Origin: an uncultured Alphaproteobacteria bacterium
GTDB taxonomy: Bacteria > Pseudomonadota > Alphaproteobacteria > Rhodobacterales > Rhodobacteraceae
DNA: 64,000 nucleotides
Direction: 5' to 3'
Assembly (NCBI GenBank): GCA_913031285.1
Contig: CAJWEI010000001.1
Location: 1 to 64,000 of the forward strand
Shown: positions 9,294 through 19,852 of the stretch, one piece after another
Numbering within the stretch: the stretch's first letter is position 1
Layout: every line of letters begins with the position of its first letter
The notes under the pieces: generated by a model
The model's database searches: none
What the model was told of the DNA's origin: nothing
The model's input: the letters and a program-made list of their open reading frames with translations, nothing else
Translations under genes and position numbers: made by a program

Positions 9294-10637
9294 TTAGTTA
9301 CTAGCTGACAGAACACGAAGTCCCTTAAGAAGGTCGATAGCATAAGCCAATTGGTAATCGTTCTCGCGCAGTTCAGCCGATTTTATGGCAGTTTCTCGAT
9401 CTAATTCGATCTGTTGGCGCTCATCTTCTGTCAGGCTATCGTTATCAAGGCTTCCTCTGAGATCTGCTTCGTTGCGTCTTGATCTCGCAATATCATCTTC
9501 TTTCTCCTCATCCTTGGGGGAAGTCCTTGGTTGTTCCACCAAGATATCCGGTGTTACGCCAAGAGCTTGAATGGAGCGACCGGATGGCGTGTAATATCGC
9601 GCCGTTGTTAGTCTCATCGCAGCACTGTCACGTAGTGGCATAACTGTTTGCACTGAGCCTTTGCCGAAACTTTTGGTTCCCACAACTACAGCGCGTTGAT
9701 GATCCTGTAATGCTCCTGCAACAATTTCAGAGGCTGACGCAGAGCCACCATTAATCAAGACCACGATAGACTTACCCTGAGCAAGGTCGTCTGGCGATGC
9801 ATTATACCGATCGCCATCCTGAGGGTCTCGGCCTCTAGTCGAAACAATTTCACCCTTTTCCAAAAATGCATCTGAAACCTTGATAGCCTGTGATAACAAT
9901 CCACCGGGGTTATTGCGAAGATCCAAAACAAACCCATCAATGTTTTCTATGCCACCAGCCTCCTCTAATTGTTTTGCAATTCCTTCGGACAGGTTGTCAT
10001 AAGTTTGATCGTTAAAGGTTGTTACCCTTACAACGACGCTTTTGCCTTCAGTACGCAATCTGACAGCTTTTAACTTGATCGTATCTCTGATGATGGTGAC
10101 GTCAAAGGGCTCATCCTCGCCTTCACGAACAACTGTAATCACGATTTCTGATCCAACGGGGCCTCGCATCAAGTCGACGGCCTCACTAAGTGTGAGACCA
10201 AGAACAGTGTCCCCATCAACATGAGTTATGAAGTCACCTGCTTCTATGCCTGCCTGATCGGCCGGAGTATCATCCATTGGTGAGACAACTTTTACAAAGC
10301 CGTCTTGCTGTGTAACTTCAATCCCAAGCCCGCCAAATTCGCCGCGGGTTTGAAAGCGCATCTCTTTTGCTGCGTCAGGGGATAGATAGCTCGAGTGTGG
10401 GTCAAGTGAAGTTAGCATACCATTAATGGCGGCTTCTATTAGATCAGCTTCATCGACTTCTTCGACATATTGCAACCGAATGCGTTCAAAAATATCCCCA
10501 AACAAATCAAGTTGTTCATAAATATTGGCCTTTTCCTCAGACGTCTGAGCAAGAACAGGGCCCGCAATTTGAATGGCACTTATGGCACCTAAACAACAGC
10601 CAATAATTATGGCTAGAAACAATTTTTTCATCAACAT
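9294..10637 (-). CDS. ctpA: Carboxy-terminal processing protease (S41 family)
   Basis: A periplasmic serine protease with signal peptide (residues 1 to about 30), a PDZ domain at about 95-175 and an S41 catalytic domain. The likely Ser-Lys dyad is S301 (in GGSASASEIVAG) and K326 (in GTKSFGKGSVQ), with the 25-residue spacing usual for the family. Length of about 447 is normal. Its start shares one base with the stop of the EnvC-like gene (TAATG); a second ATG at 10631 is better spaced from AAGGA and may be used. Pairing with an EnvC-like protein is common in alphaproteobacteria and points to envelope maintenance. Confidence 0.92.
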   Translation of the reverse strand: MLMKKLFLAIIIGCCLGAISAIQIAGPVLAQTSEEKANIYEQLDLFGDIFERIRLQYVEEVDEADLIEAAINGMLTSLDPHSSYLSPDAAKEMRFQTRGEFGGLGIEVTQQDGFVKVVSPMDDTPADQAGIEAGDFITHVDGDTVLGLTLSEAVDLMRGPVGSEIVITVVREGEDEPFDVTIIRDTIKLKAVRLRTEGKSVVVRVTTFNDQTYDNLSEGIAKQLEEAGGIENIDGFVLDLRNNPGGLLSQAIKVSDAFLEKGEIVSTRGRDPQDGDRYNASPDDLAQGKSIVVLINGGSASASEIVAGALQDHQRAVVVGTKSFGKGSVQTVMPLRDSAAMRLTTARYYTPSGRSIQALGVTPDILVEQPRTSPKDEEKEDDIARSRRNEADLRGSLDNDSLTEDERQQIELDRETAIKSAELRENDYQLAYAIDLLKGLRVLSASN

Positions 10638-11782
10638 TAGTCCTTTTTAACTTGGAACCAAAGGATTGGATCCTGCGGCGTCTCATTTTCTCTTATTTCT
10701 ATATAGAGCGTTTCTGGCCGGTAGGTACCACTTCTAGCGGCAGATTCCTTGAACATTTCACCGGCAGATGGCAGTTCGCCGCCCATAATCCCTACAGGGC
10801 TTCCTGCCGGTAAGACTTCGCCAATGTTTCCAAAGATTTGTGCCAAACCTGAAAATATGAATAAAATATCCCGTTGTGGTTCAATTATGGACACTAATCC
10901 GTAGTCCAACAATTCGCCCTTATACCTGATGGTAGCAGCTGTTGGCGTGCTGACAAGTGCTCCAGGTGCTGTTGCGACAATTATTCCGGGACGTACGACC
11001 CCGGCAGCATCTGCAGATTTAAACTCTCGTAGAACCCTGCCGTTAACGGGAAAATGCAATTTGCCCTTGCGATCGCGAATGTCCGGAAGCGATTCGGCAG
11101 TTTCGTTGATTGCGACAATAGAGAGACCTTTGATAAATGTTTCGAGCGTTTCTGCTGCGGCAATTAAGATAGCCGTTTTTGATTTATCTTCGATAAAGCG
11201 CTTGGGCAAATTTTTTCTATCGGCTATTGCCAAGGCAAGATTACTGCGAGCAGATTGTAGCTCGTTTAAACCGTTTTGAAGGATCGTGGTTGTATCTTTC
11301 TGGATATTCTGAAGCGTTTTGATATTTTCAAGTTGTTGTCGTATTTGGTTAATAGGGCGCTGCAATGTGGGAAGTATATGGCTCAATAGCATGCCGGCGC
11401 GGGCTGTGCTAAGTGGACCGTCCGGATGCATCAATTTAGCCGTCATTGGTTCATTGTCTATGCCGTGTAAAACACCGACGAGGCGACTTATGTCTTTCTC
11501 TTGCAAAGACAGGTTTGTTTTGAGGTCTGCCTGAGTGATTGCAATTTGGCGCATGCTAGACCGCAGTAACGCCAAAGCCTCTTCAAAGGCTTGAATAGTC
11601 CCAGCAAGCGCTTTGATGCGGTATTTTGCGCTTTTTGCAACCACCATTTCCGCTGTAGCCTCATCTAGATTTTTAGCCGCGGCTCGGGCAGTCTCTGCGA
11701 CATCTTCTTCCGCGAATAGTGGAACTGAAAGATAGCCTGAAAATAACACAAGGCAAAGGGATATGCATTGCAGTTTTTTCAT
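10637..11782 (-). CDS. EnvC-like murein hydrolase activator (degenerate LytM/M23 domain)
   Basis: A 381-residue secreted protein: signal peptide to about residue 24, a long coiled-coil region at about 30-220, then a C-terminal M23/LytM-type domain (GRVLREFKSADAAGVV...PGALVSTPTAATIRYKGELLDYG). The zinc-binding histidines of active M23 peptidases are not seen, which fits EnvC-type proteins that activate amidases at the septum rather than cut peptidoglycan. The gene overlaps gpmI upstream (ATGA) and ctpA downstream (TAATG), so the three are co-translated. Which amidase it would activate is not visible here. Confidence 0.8.
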   Translation of the reverse strand: MKKLQCISLCLVLFSGYLSVPLFAEEDVAETARAAAKNLDEATAEMVVAKSAKYRIKALAGTIQAFEEALALLRSSMRQIAITQADLKTNLSLQEKDISRLVGVLHGIDNEPMTAKLMHPDGPLSTARAGMLLSHILPTLQRPINQIRQQLENIKTLQNIQKDTTTILQNGLNELQSARSNLALAIADRKNLPKRFIEDKSKTAILIAAAETLETFIKGLSIVAINETAESLPDIRDRKGKLHFPVNGRVLREFKSADAAGVVRPGIIVATAPGALVSTPTAATIRYKGELLDYGLVSIIEPQRDILFIFSGLAQIFGNIGEVLPAGSPVGIMGGELPSAGEMFKESAARSGTYRPETLYIEIRENETPQDPILWFQVKKD

Positions 11783-13302
11783 GAACGTATTAGAGATAAT
11801 CCTGTCATCTCCATCGGTTTTTGGAGCCCCATTAATTCAAGCAAGGTTGGCGCGATGTCACAAAGTCTACCGCCGTCGATTAGTCTTTTACCTTCACCTG
11901 CATTTATGAGTGACACTGGCACTAGATTTAAGGTATGCGCAGTGTGCGGAGCTTGCGTATCTGGTTCGATCATAGTTTCACAATTTCCATGATCTGCAGT
12001 TAGAAGCATTTTGCCATTCACTTGTTTAAGGGCCCTTATTACTTCTCCCAACGCTTTGTCAATGGATTCACAGGCTTTGATCGCTGCCTGTAAGTTACCA
12101 GTATGCCCAACCATATCAGGATTTGCATAATTCACTATGATTAGGTCATATCCTTGTTGAAGAGCTATCAAAAACTGCTTTGTCACTTCTTTCGATGACA
12201 TCTCGGGCTGCATATCATAGGTTGCCACATTTGGTGACTTGGGCATTTTGCGATCCTCGCCAACCTCGGATGCCTCTTTGCCTCCATTAAAGAAAAAGGT
12301 CACATGCGGATATTTTTCAGTTTCAGCTAGTCGGAACTGTCGTTTATTCTTTTTAGCTACCCAGGCGCCCAACGTATTCACAATTTCTTCTTTGGGAAAG
12401 CATGTTGTCATAAACTGGTCATGCTTTTTGGAATAAGTTACCATACCCAAAATCGTAGACCATTCTGGACGGCCTGAGATGTTAAAGCTATCGAAACCCG
12501 AAAGTCCAATTGCTGCTAGAATTTCGCGCGCTCGGTCTGCACGAAAATTCAGGCAAAATACTCCGTCACCCTGCTTTGCTCCTGCATAATCTCCAATTGC
12601 CGTGGCGGGGATGAATTCATCGCTGAATGTTCGCGCATAGGCACCTTCGATTGCAATTTTAGCAGTCTTGGCCCGAACTTTTGATATGCCATTTATCATC
12701 GCCTCGAAGGCAGTTCTGACTCGTTCCCAGCGATTATCCCTATCCATCGCATAATACCGTCCACATACCGTTGCAATTCGCGCTGTTGCAGGTAGCGCTT
12801 CTTCTAACTGGGATAAATATGTTAAGGCAGAACTGGGTGCAACGTCCCGTCCATCCGTAATCGCGTGGATTTCTGTTGGAATATTCGCCTTTTCAAGAGC
12901 TTGCAAAACGGCTATCAGATGGGAGATATGGCTATGCACACCGCCATCTGAGATAAGTGAAATGAGATGTGCTACTCCGCCTACGGCTTCTAGCTTGGCG
13001 ATGAAACCTTTCAGTGCCGGGTTCTCAAAAAAGGATCCATTTTGGATGGCTAGGTCAATTTGACCCAAATCCATTGCAACAACCCGACCCGCGCCGATAT
13101 TTACATGGCCGACTTCAGAATTGCCCATTTGACCTTCTGGCAGACCTACATCTGGTCCGTGGGTTATTAACTGTGAGGATGGAAACTCGGCCATGATACG
13201 GTCTATATTGGGCGTCTCGGCTAAATAAGGCGCGTTACCAGCTCCTATGTCACTGTGACCCCAGCCATCTAGAATACAAAGAACGACCGGTTGCTGGTCC
13301 AT
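11779..13302 (-). CDS. gpmI: 2,3-bisphosphoglycerate-independent phosphoglycerate mutase
   Basis: Interconverts 3- and 2-phosphoglycerate using two metal ions. The 507-residue protein starts with the metal-binding LCILDGWG motif (D12) and has the catalytic serine S62 in GQMGNSEVGHVNIGAGR. Further alkaline-phosphatase-fold motifs include ITDGRDVAPSS, NFRADRAREI and a C-terminal TADHGNCE. Length is normal. A ribosome-binding site AAAGGA precedes the ATG, and the 3' end overlaps the EnvC-like gene by 4 bases. Confidence 0.95.
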   Translation of the reverse strand: MDQQPVVLCILDGWGHSDIGAGNAPYLAETPNIDRIMAEFPSSQLITHGPDVGLPEGQMGNSEVGHVNIGAGRVVAMDLGQIDLAIQNGSFFENPALKGFIAKLEAVGGVAHLISLISDGGVHSHISHLIAVLQALEKANIPTEIHAITDGRDVAPSSALTYLSQLEEALPATARIATVCGRYYAMDRDNRWERVRTAFEAMINGISKVRAKTAKIAIEGAYARTFSDEFIPATAIGDYAGAKQGDGVFCLNFRADRAREILAAIGLSGFDSFNISGRPEWSTILGMVTYSKKHDQFMTTCFPKEEIVNTLGAWVAKKNKRQFRLAETEKYPHVTFFFNGGKEASEVGEDRKMPKSPNVATYDMQPEMSSKEVTKQFLIALQQGYDLIIVNYANPDMVGHTGNLQAAIKACESIDKALGEVIRALKQVNGKMLLTADHGNCETMIEPDTQAPHTAHTLNLVPVSLINAGEGKRLIDGGRLCDIAPTLLELMGLQKPMEMTGLSLIRS

Positions 13303-13386
13303 TGTTAAATCCTTTTACCGTAACGATCTATTGCGATGTACATTTCAACGCAAGCTTTCAAAAGCCTAAATCAAATAATCAACTTT

Positions 13387-13857
13387 CTAAGTTCGATGGT
13401 AAGGCTTATGGGCGAGGATTGTAACAGCGCGATAAATTTGTTCGCATAGCATGACTCTAGCCAAGAGATGTGGCCAAACCATTTTGCCGAATGATAATTT
13501 AGTACAACTCTGCGATTTTAAAGATGCGTCAAGTCCATCTGCACCTCCGATTACAAAAGCTAGATCCTTTATGCCTTGATCCCGCAGAGTGGCAAAAAAT
13601 TTTGCGAACTCTGGTGATGTCATTTGTTCACCGCGTTCATCCAAAACGGTAAGATGGCAAACATGGGGTAATGAGCGCTGTAAGAGAAAAGCTTCTGCAG
13701 CCATTCCGGCATTCTTCTTATCTTCAACCGTAATGAGCGACAAAGGCCCAAGGCTCAAACCTCGCCCTAGTTTATCAAAGCGTGTTTTGTAGTCGTCAAT
13801 AAGTTGTTTTTCTGGACTCGACTTGAGCCGCCCGACAGCGCAAACAGAAACTCGCAT
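13387..13857 (-). CDS. rlmH: 23S rRNA pseudouridine-1915 N3-methyltransferase
   Basis: SPOUT-class methyltransferase acting on helix 69 of 23S rRNA in assembled ribosomes. The 156-residue protein shows the family motifs LDERGEQMTSPEFAKFF, FVIGGADGLD (SAM loop) and the C-terminal block SFGKMVWPHLLARVMLCEQ followed by IYRA and PYHR. The start lies 16 bases after the rsfS stop, and the rsfS-rlmH pair is widely conserved. No anomaly is seen. Confidence 0.95.
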   Translation of the reverse strand: MRVSVCAVGRLKSSPEKQLIDDYKTRFDKLGRGLSLGPLSLITVEDKKNAGMAAEAFLLQRSLPHVCHLTVLDERGEQMTSPEFAKFFATLRDQGIKDLAFVIGGADGLDASLKSQSCTKLSFGKMVWPHLLARVMLCEQIYRAVTILAHKPYHRT

Positions 13858-13873
13858 AAGTGCTTAACCTTGG

Positions 13874-14218
13874 TCAGACATTTTTTGTGCCGACTAGTGT
13901 CGGTTGCCACATTTTTTCAAGCTGATAGAACTCACGCACTTCAGGGCGGAATACATGGACAATAATATCCCCAGTATCGACAATGATCCAGTCTCCGCTA
14001 TCTTTACCTTCTATCCGTGAGTGGCGGTTAAGGCTAAATTTTAGATGATCTGATAACTTTTTAGCTATGGCATTCACCTGGCGCGATGATGTGCCAGAAG
14101 CAACAAGCATGTAGTCGCCAATAGTGGATTTTCCACGGAGGTCAATCTGTACGACATCTTCAGCTTTGGTGTCAGAAAGAGATTTTAGAATGTTGGCTAA
14201 CAGCTTTTCGCTTGTCAC
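13874..14218 (-). CDS. rsfS: Ribosomal silencing factor RsfS
   Basis: Binds ribosomal protein uL14 and prevents subunit joining during starvation. The core motifs EDVVQIDLRGKSTIGDYML, SRIEGKDSGDW and DIIVHVFRPEVREFYQLEKM are clear. The GTG start given here yields 114 residues and covers the domain. However, AAAGG lies only one base before this GTG, which is too close. The frame stays open upstream with no ATG, and AGGAG precedes a CTG at 14287 by 8 bases, so a longer 137-residue form with a non-AUG start is possible. Confidence 0.9.
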   Translation of the reverse strand: MTSEKLLANILKSLSDTKAEDVVQIDLRGKSTIGDYMLVASGTSSRQVNAIAKKLSDHLKFSLNRHSRIEGKDSGDWIIVDTGDIIVHVFRPEVREFYQLEKMWQPTLVGTKNV

Positions 14219-14287
14219 ACCTTTCAGCGCTTTATTTAATAAAGACGGCTGGGTTGCAGTAGGAACTGCATCGACGGATAATGTCAG

Positions 14288-14623
14288 GATTTTATCTCCT
14301 CAAGTAATATGCCACATCCCGTGACACTGGGTTTTGAATTTATAATAGCACCAGTTCGGAAAATTCTCAACGATACCCAAAAAAATTATGCTCCAATGTT
14401 GCAAGTTGACAAAGCCAATCTAACTTCAAAAAACTTACAAATTTAAATAGTGCGCAAAAAAGTATGGTTATCTGACCACAAAAACTACTTTAAGTGCTCT
14501 TCGGTTGTTTTGGTTATCATAATTATAACGTTAAGCTTATGTGATGAACTCTTCCTACAAGGTGTTGCGCTGAAATTTTCCCACCTTGATGCAGATTCGA
14601 TTCGAGCTTATAGAGGAAGATGC
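14288..14623. other. AT-rich intergenic region between rsfS and leuC
   Basis: The divergent promoters for the rsfS block and the leu genes must lie here, but no convincing sigma-70 elements can be picked by eye. A 13-base string at 14323-14335 (GACACTGGGTTTT) recurs at 34309-34321 in another gap. No gene is seen apart from the short frame at 14624-14768. Confidence 0.5.
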
Positions 14624-14768
14624 TATGAATGCGAATTTTGATATACCGGAGAATGTACGACTACTGTTGTTCTTTTTTGGGCGCTATGAAAAATTCATTG
14701 CTCGAGGATGTGCCCTGCCCAACACGAACTATTTAAGCCATTATTTAAATTTCACGGGAGAGGAATAG
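14624..14768 (+). CDS. Possible small protein or leader peptide before leuC
   Basis: A 47-codon frame with a good ribosome-binding site (GAGGAAGATGCT before ATG) whose stop lies one base before the leuC ATG, so it could be translationally coupled to leuC. It contains adjacent Leu-Leu-Leu and Phe-Phe-Phe ([14 protein letters not shown]). A run of leucines recalls leucine leader peptides, but there is no clear attenuator terminator between it and leuC. I do not recognise a family; it may be chance. Confidence 0.25.
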
Positions 14769-14769
14769 A

Positions 14770-16176
14770 ATGACCGCCCCGAAAACACTGTATGATAAGA
14801 TCTGGGACGCCCATGTTGCGCATGAATCTAAAGACGGAACTTGCCTGCTGTATATAGATCGTCATCTTGTGCATGAAGTCACAAGCCCACAGGCGTTTGA
14901 AGGTCTACGAATGGCTGGTCGCAAAGTACGCGCCCCTGAAAAGACAATAGCGGTGCCGGATCACAATGTTCCCACTACTCTGGATCGTGCAAATGGTATC
15001 AAGAACGAAGAAAGTCGTATTCAGGTTGAAGCTCTAGATAAGAATGCTAAAGATTTTGGCGTTCACTATTATCCTGTTTCAGATGTCCGCCAGGGCATAG
15101 TTCATATCGTTGGCCCTGAGCAAGGATGGACCCTTCCCGGAATGACAGTGGTCTGTGGCGATAGTCATACGGCGACCCACGGTGCATTTGGATCTTTGGC
15201 ACATGGCATCGGTACCTCCGAAGTCGAGCACGTTCTTGCTACACAGACACTTATTCAGAAAAAATCAAAAAATATGAAAGTTGAAGTCACTGGCAAATTG
15301 CTGCCTGGGGTTACAGCAAAAGATATTACCTTATGTGTTATTGGTAAAACGGGTACCGCCGGCGGGACAGGTTATGTGATCGAATACTGTGGCGAAGCGA
15401 TCCGTGATTTGTCGATGGAAGGCAGGATGACAGTTTGTAATATGGCCATTGAAGGGGGCGCTCGGGCCGGACTTATTGCGCCTGATGAAGTGACTTACCA
15501 ATATTGTAATGGACGCCCACATGCGCCAAAGGGTGCTGAATGGGACGCTGCAGTTACTTATTGGAACACTCTTTTTACTGATGAAGATGCTTATTTTGAC
15601 GAAGTGATCACGATCAAAGGTGAAGATATTGCGCCGGTTGTAACGTGGGGAACATCTCCAGAAGATGTGTTGCCAATCACCGCTTCGGTCCCTTCCCCAA
15701 ATGATTTTGATGGGGGCAAAGTAGACGCGGTAAAGCGTTCTCTAAACTATATGGGCTTGCAAACAGGAACACCACTTTCAGATATCATGATTGACACAGT
15801 CTTTATCGGCTCATGTACTAATGGTCGCATAGAAGACCTTCGTGCAGCGGCTGCAATACTTAAAGGGCAAAAGATCAAGAATGGCATGCGAGCCATGGTC
15901 GTCCCTGGGTCAGGCCTTGTGCGTGCTCAGGCCGAAGAAGAAGGCTTGGCAGATATCTTTAAGGAGGCTGGTTTTGAATGGCGTTTGGCAGGCTGTTCAA
16001 TGTGCCTTGCAATGAACCCAGACCAGCTGGCTGCAGGTGAGCGATGCGCTGCTACGTCGAACCGTAACTTTGAGGGCCGACAAGGCAGGGGTGGGCGTAC
16101 GCATTTGATGTCCCCAGGTATGGCAGCAGCTGCTGCGATTACTGGAAAGCTTACCGATGTGCGGGAGATGATGTAA
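14770..16176 (+). CDS. leuC: 3-isopropylmalate dehydratase large subunit
   Basis: With LeuD isomerises 2-isopropylmalate to 3-isopropylmalate in leucine synthesis, using a 4Fe-4S cluster. The 468-residue protein has the aconitase-family motifs ([20 protein letters not shown]) and the three cluster cysteines C349 (IGSCTNGR), C409 and C412 (AGCSMC). The ribosome-binding site GGGAGAGGAA is strong. The stop TAA overlaps the leuD ATG (TAATG). Confidence 0.97.
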   Translation: MTAPKTLYDKIWDAHVAHESKDGTCLLYIDRHLVHEVTSPQAFEGLRMAGRKVRAPEKTIAVPDHNVPTTLDRANGIKNEESRIQVEALDKNAKDFGVHYYPVSDVRQGIVHIVGPEQGWTLPGMTVVCGDSHTATHGAFGSLAHGIGTSEVEHVLATQTLIQKKSKNMKVEVTGKLLPGVTAKDITLCVIGKTGTAGGTGYVIEYCGEAIRDLSMEGRMTVCNMAIEGGARAGLIAPDEVTYQYCNGRPHAPKGAEWDAAVTYWNTLFTDEDAYFDEVITIKGEDIAPVVTWGTSPEDVLPITASVPSPNDFDGGKVDAVKRSLNYMGLQTGTPLSDIMIDTVFIGSCTNGRIEDLRAAAAILKGQKIKNGMRAMVVPGSGLVRAQAEEEGLADIFKEAGFEWRLAGCSMCLAMNPDQLAAGERCAATSNRNFEGRQGRGGRTHLMSPGMAAAAAITGKLTDVREMM

Positions 16177-16781
16177 TGGATAAATTTACGGAACTAAGTG
16201 GTGTCGCAGTTCCCATGCCGTTGATAAATATCGATACGGATATGATTATACCAAAGGTTTTTTTGAAAACGATCAAGCGATCTGGACTTGGCGTAAATTT
16301 GTTTCATGAAATGCGGTACGATGATGACGGTCATGAAATAACGGATTTTGTTCTGAATAAACCTCAGTATCGCAATTCGCAGATTATTGTTGCTGGTGAT
16401 AACTTCGGCTGTGGATCATCACGCGAACACGCTCCCTGGGCGATTAAAGATTTTGGTATTAGGTGCGTAATATCGACCAGTTTTGCAGATATCTTTTATA
16501 ACAACTGCTTTAAAAACGGAATTTTGCCTATTGTTCTGCCAAAAGAACAGGTCGATTTACTGATGAAAGACGCTGAAAAAGGTGCTAATGCCCGAATCCA
16601 AATTGATTTATTAGGCCAGACTGTGACGTCTTCAGATGGAGTGGTCATGAATTTTCAAGTAGATGACTTTAAGAAACACTGCTTATTGAATGGATTGGAT
16701 GATATTTCGCTAAGCCTTGAAAAATGTGACGCTATAACAAGATATGAGACTAAGGTCGCTGACAGTCATCCTTGGGTTTAA
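16176..16781 (+). CDS. leuD: 3-isopropylmalate dehydratase small subunit
   Basis: The 201-residue swivel-domain subunit that completes the isopropylmalate isomerase active site. Motifs [32 protein letters not shown] and [18 protein letters not shown] are conserved in the family. It overlaps leuC by one base, and GGGAG in the end of leuC serves as ribosome-binding site. Length is normal. Confidence 0.97.
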   Translation: MDKFTELSGVAVPMPLINIDTDMIIPKVFLKTIKRSGLGVNLFHEMRYDDDGHEITDFVLNKPQYRNSQIIVAGDNFGCGSSREHAPWAIKDFGIRCVISTSFADIFYNNCFKNGILPIVLPKEQVDLLMKDAEKGANARIQIDLLGQTVTSSDGVVMNFQVDDFKKHCLLNGLDDISLSLEKCDAITRYETKVADSHPWV

Positions 16782-17330
16782 CACATTTACAACATTATAA
16801 CGAAAAAGCTTTTGGAAATGACTTTGAATGGTTTTGCGGAAACTCGTGAAATCATGCGGGCAGTCTTGAGACTTCTGCGATGTTATTTGATTTGAACTTA
16901 AATGTTACGATAAGGATGAAAAGTTTATTTTGGAAATTTACGCTTATGGTTTCATAGCTGAGTGCCGGTGGTTTTCTGTAACATGCAAAAATGAAGCCCA
17001 ACACTAAGAGTTGGTAAAATCTGGAAATGGCCTTGAATTTATCCAAAGAACTATCAATCAGAATGTAAATTTTCTCGATACGAGTTCTAGGCGAGATCAA
17101 AATTTTTCATTTGCAAATTTAGCTTGTACTGCATGAGGGAGTGTTATGGGCAGCAAAGATATTAAATGTTCTAGGAATTTGAATATACGGCTCTAGCTAA
17201 ACTTTGCATATGTGGATTGAATGCGAGATCTGTAGTAAAATTTGGATTTTAAAGGCTTGTGGCTTGACCCTTCTGGTCACAATCGCTACGCGCTAGAGAG
17301 TTGAAATTATTATTCGGAGCAAACTTATCT
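16782..17330. other. AT-rich gap between leuD and leuB
   Basis: About 550 bases without a recognisable gene. A 16-codon frame at 17146-17196 has a good ribosome-binding site (GAGGGA) but no similarity I know, and a minus-strand open frame at 16852-17100 looks like chance. The leuB promoter is expected in the last 150 bases. Confidence 0.5.
17265..17279. promoter_or_regulatory. Inverted repeat upstream of leuB
   Basis: A perfect TGACC-N5-GGTCA repeat lies about 50 bases before the leuB ATG. It could be an operator; no matching regulator is identified. Confidence 0.25.
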
Positions 17331-18428
17331 ATGACAAAACCTTCGCTTTTGATTTTACCTGGTGACGGTATCGGACCGGAAGTAATGACCGAGGTTAGAA
17401 AAGTAATATCTTGGTTTGGAGAAAATCGGGGTCTGGAATTTGACTTGAGCGAAGATTTGGTCGGTGGGTGCGCCTACGACGCGCACGGTACGCCCTTGCA
17501 TGACGATGTGATGGCAAAAGCTCAGGAGGTTGATGCAGTTTTGCTTGGCGCAGTGGGAGGCCCAGAATATGATAATCTTGGCTTTGACCTCAAGCCTGAA
17601 AGGGGTCTCTTGCGTCTGCGCAAAGAAATGGACCTATTTGCGAACTTGAGGCCAGCCCAGTGTTTTGATGCATTGGCAGATTTTTCATCTTTAAAAACAG
17701 AGATAGTAGCCGGGCTCGATATCATGATTGTGAGGGAATCTACGTCGGGTGTGTATTTTGGTGAACCGCGCGGTATTTTCCAAGAAGGTAATGAGCGCAT
17801 AGGGCTTAACACACAGCGCTACACTGAAAGCGAAATCGATCGCGTTGCACGCAGCGCCTTTGAACTGGCGCGTCGGCGCAATAATAAGGTATGCTCAATG
17901 GAAAAAGCCAACGTTATGGAATCTGGAGTGCTTTGGCGCGAGATTGTCCAAAAGGTGCATGACGCGGACTACACTGACGTAGAGTTGACCCATATGTACG
18001 CTGATGCGGGGGCGATGCAGCTCTGTCGTTGGCCCAAGCAGTTTGATGTGATTGTCACCGATAACTTATTTGGCGACATTCTCTCGGATACGGCTGCTAT
18101 GCTTACAGGAAGTCTTGGAATGTTGCCCTCTGCAACGCTTGGTCCGTTTATGGAGAATGGAAGACCCAAAGCTATGTATGAGCCCGTTCACGGGTCTGCC
18201 CCTGATATTGCAGGGAAGGGTAAAGCCAATCCAATAGCGTGTATTTTAAGCTTTGCCATGGCGCTTAGATATTCTTTTGATAATGGAGCAGAGGCCAATA
18301 TGCTGGAACAGGCTATTGAATCAGTCCTGGCTAGCGGTGCACGGACTCCGGATTTGATGGGGCCGGATGACGGTAAGCCGTTCACTACATCACAGATGGG
18401 AGATGCTATCGTCGCTGCATTGAGGTAG
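17331..18428 (+). CDS. leuB: 3-isopropylmalate dehydrogenase
   Basis: NAD-dependent oxidation and decarboxylation of 3-isopropylmalate in leucine synthesis. The 365-residue protein has [10 protein letters not shown] at the N-terminus, the Arg-rich [15 protein letters not shown]-type segment, DIMIVREST and the C-terminal metal/substrate region DAGAMQL and [12 protein letters not shown]. The frame extends upstream to a TTG at 17301, but the ATG at 17331 gives the standard [13 protein letters not shown] start. It lies about 550 bases from leuD and probably has its own promoter. Confidence 0.96.
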   Translation: MTKPSLLILPGDGIGPEVMTEVRKVISWFGENRGLEFDLSEDLVGGCAYDAHGTPLHDDVMAKAQEVDAVLLGAVGGPEYDNLGFDLKPERGLLRLRKEMDLFANLRPAQCFDALADFSSLKTEIVAGLDIMIVRESTSGVYFGEPRGIFQEGNERIGLNTQRYTESEIDRVARSAFELARRRNNKVCSMEKANVMESGVLWREIVQKVHDADYTDVELTHMYADAGAMQLCRWPKQFDVIVTDNLFGDILSDTAAMLTGSLGMLPSATLGPFMENGRPKAMYEPVHGSAPDIAGKGKANPIACILSFAMALRYSFDNGAEANMLEQAIESVLASGARTPDLMGPDDGKPFTTSQMGDAIVAALR

Positions 18429-18559
18429 TATAAACAGTTCCCAAGCTGCTTACCGAGTGTTGGGTTTGATAGCTTTCAAAAGGCGTTGCAGACTAATCAT
18501 GGGAACCGTTGCAAACTTTCATAAATGATTTACGCAACGCAGTAGTAGAATGTTGATGC

Positions 18560-19852
18560 TCAGATCACGACCTTGATTTTTTTTTGCTTCGTAACCTCAA
18601 AAACTTTTTTATAGCGATTTATCTCACTCGCTGGCCCCATTGCTTTGTTGGGGTTATCTGAAAGTTTGACTGTTGGGTGGCCTTCGGCAGACACTGCTTT
18701 GCAGACCAAGGAAAATGCATCTAACTCACCGTTTGGAGCCAGGCCTCTGAAATCATTGGTGAGATTAGTTCCCCAGCCAAAGGTCACAGAGACAAGTCCA
18801 GAGAACTGTTTGTGAAGCTTTTGGATCGTATCCGTATCAAGACCGTCGGAGAAGATCACAAGCTTATCTCTTGGATCTTCCCCTTGCTCTTTCCACCATC
18901 GGATCGCATTTTCGGCTCCGACCGCGGGGTCGCCGCTATCAATTCTGATCCCAGTCCAAGAGGCCAGCCAATCGGGTGCATTCTTTAAAAAACCTTCTGT
19001 CCCAAAGGTATCAGGCAAAATAATCTTAAGATTACCATCATGCTCCTCTTGCCAGTCTGAGAGGACTCTGTAGGGCGCATTTGCCAATTCGTTGTCGTTT
19101 TTTGACAGTGCGGCGTAGACCATAGGAAGCTCATGCGCATTGGTTCCTATCGCTTCAATCTCGCGGAAGCGCGCAATCGAGCAATTCGAAGTACCGATAA
19201 ATTTATTTCCAATTCCTTCTAGCATGGCTTGGACGCACCAATCTTGCCATAAATATGAGTGCCGCCGCCGCGTGCCAAAATCGCCTATACGTAATCCATC
19301 AATTTTGCGCAGCGTTTCAATTTTCTGCCAGAGCTTTGTCATTGCGCGCGCGTAGAGCACTTGGAGCTCAAATTTACCCATTTTTTTCAGGGCACTCCGG
19401 CTGCGCAACTCCATGAGAACTGCAAGGGCGGGGATTTCCCACATCATTACCTCGTGCCAAAGTCCCTCAAACGTGAGCTCATACTGGCCATCTCGTTTCT
19501 CAAGATGATAATCTGGCAGTTGAAGTTTCTCGAACCATTCCATGAAATCAGATCTAAACATTTGACGTTTACCATAAAAAGTATTGCCTCTCAGCCAAGT
19601 GCTTTCACCCCGTGTGAGGCGTAAGCCTTTAATATGATCAAGCTGCTCTCGTAATTCACCCTCGTCTATTACTTCTGTGAGACGTACGTTTTTGGATCGG
19701 TTAATAAGACTAAATGTTACGTTGGTGTTCAGTTTGTTGCGAAAAATCGACTGGCACATCAAAAGTTTGTAAAAGTCAGTATCAATCAGGGATCTTACAA
19801 TTGGATCGATTTTCCATTTGTGATTCCAGACGCGAGTTGCAATATCGGCCAT
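18560..19852 (-). CDS. pncB: Nicotinate phosphoribosyltransferase
   Basis: Forms nicotinate mononucleotide from nicotinate and PRPP in NAD salvage. The 430-residue protein shows [16 protein letters not shown], the [12 protein letters not shown] segment, [20 protein letters not shown] and the C-terminal [11 protein letters not shown] and [10 protein letters not shown] motifs. The ATG directly abuts the pncA stop, with GGAG as ribosome-binding site, so it is co-translated with pncA, the enzyme of the preceding step. Confidence 0.96.
   Translation of the reverse strand: MADIATRVWNHKWKIDPIVRSLIDTDFYKLLMCQSIFRNKLNTNVTFSLINRSKNVRLTEVIDEGELREQLDHIKGLRLTRGESTWLRGNTFYGKRQMFRSDFMEWFEKLQLPDYHLEKRDGQYELTFEGLWHEVMMWEIPALAVLMELRSRSALKKMGKFELQVLYARAMTKLWQKIETLRKIDGLRIGDFGTRRRHSYLWQDWCVQAMLEGIGNKFIGTSNCSIARFREIEAIGTNAHELPMVYAALSKNDNELANAPYRVLSDWQEEHDGNLKIILPDTFGTEGFLKNAPDWLASWTGIRIDSGDPAVGAENAIRWWKEQGEDPRDKLVIFSDGLDTDTIQKLHKQFSGLVSVTFGWGTNLTNDFRGLAPNGELDAFSLVCKAVSAEGHPTVKLSDNPNKAMGPASEINRYKKVFEVTKQKKIKVVI

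Noticed and set aside
10637-11782. Active M23 endopeptidase
   Set aside because: The zinc-binding histidine motifs of active M23 enzymes are missing; an activator role fits better.
16852-17100. 82-codon minus-strand frame between leuD and leuB
   Set aside because: No ribosome-binding site, low-complexity AT-rich composition and no family features.
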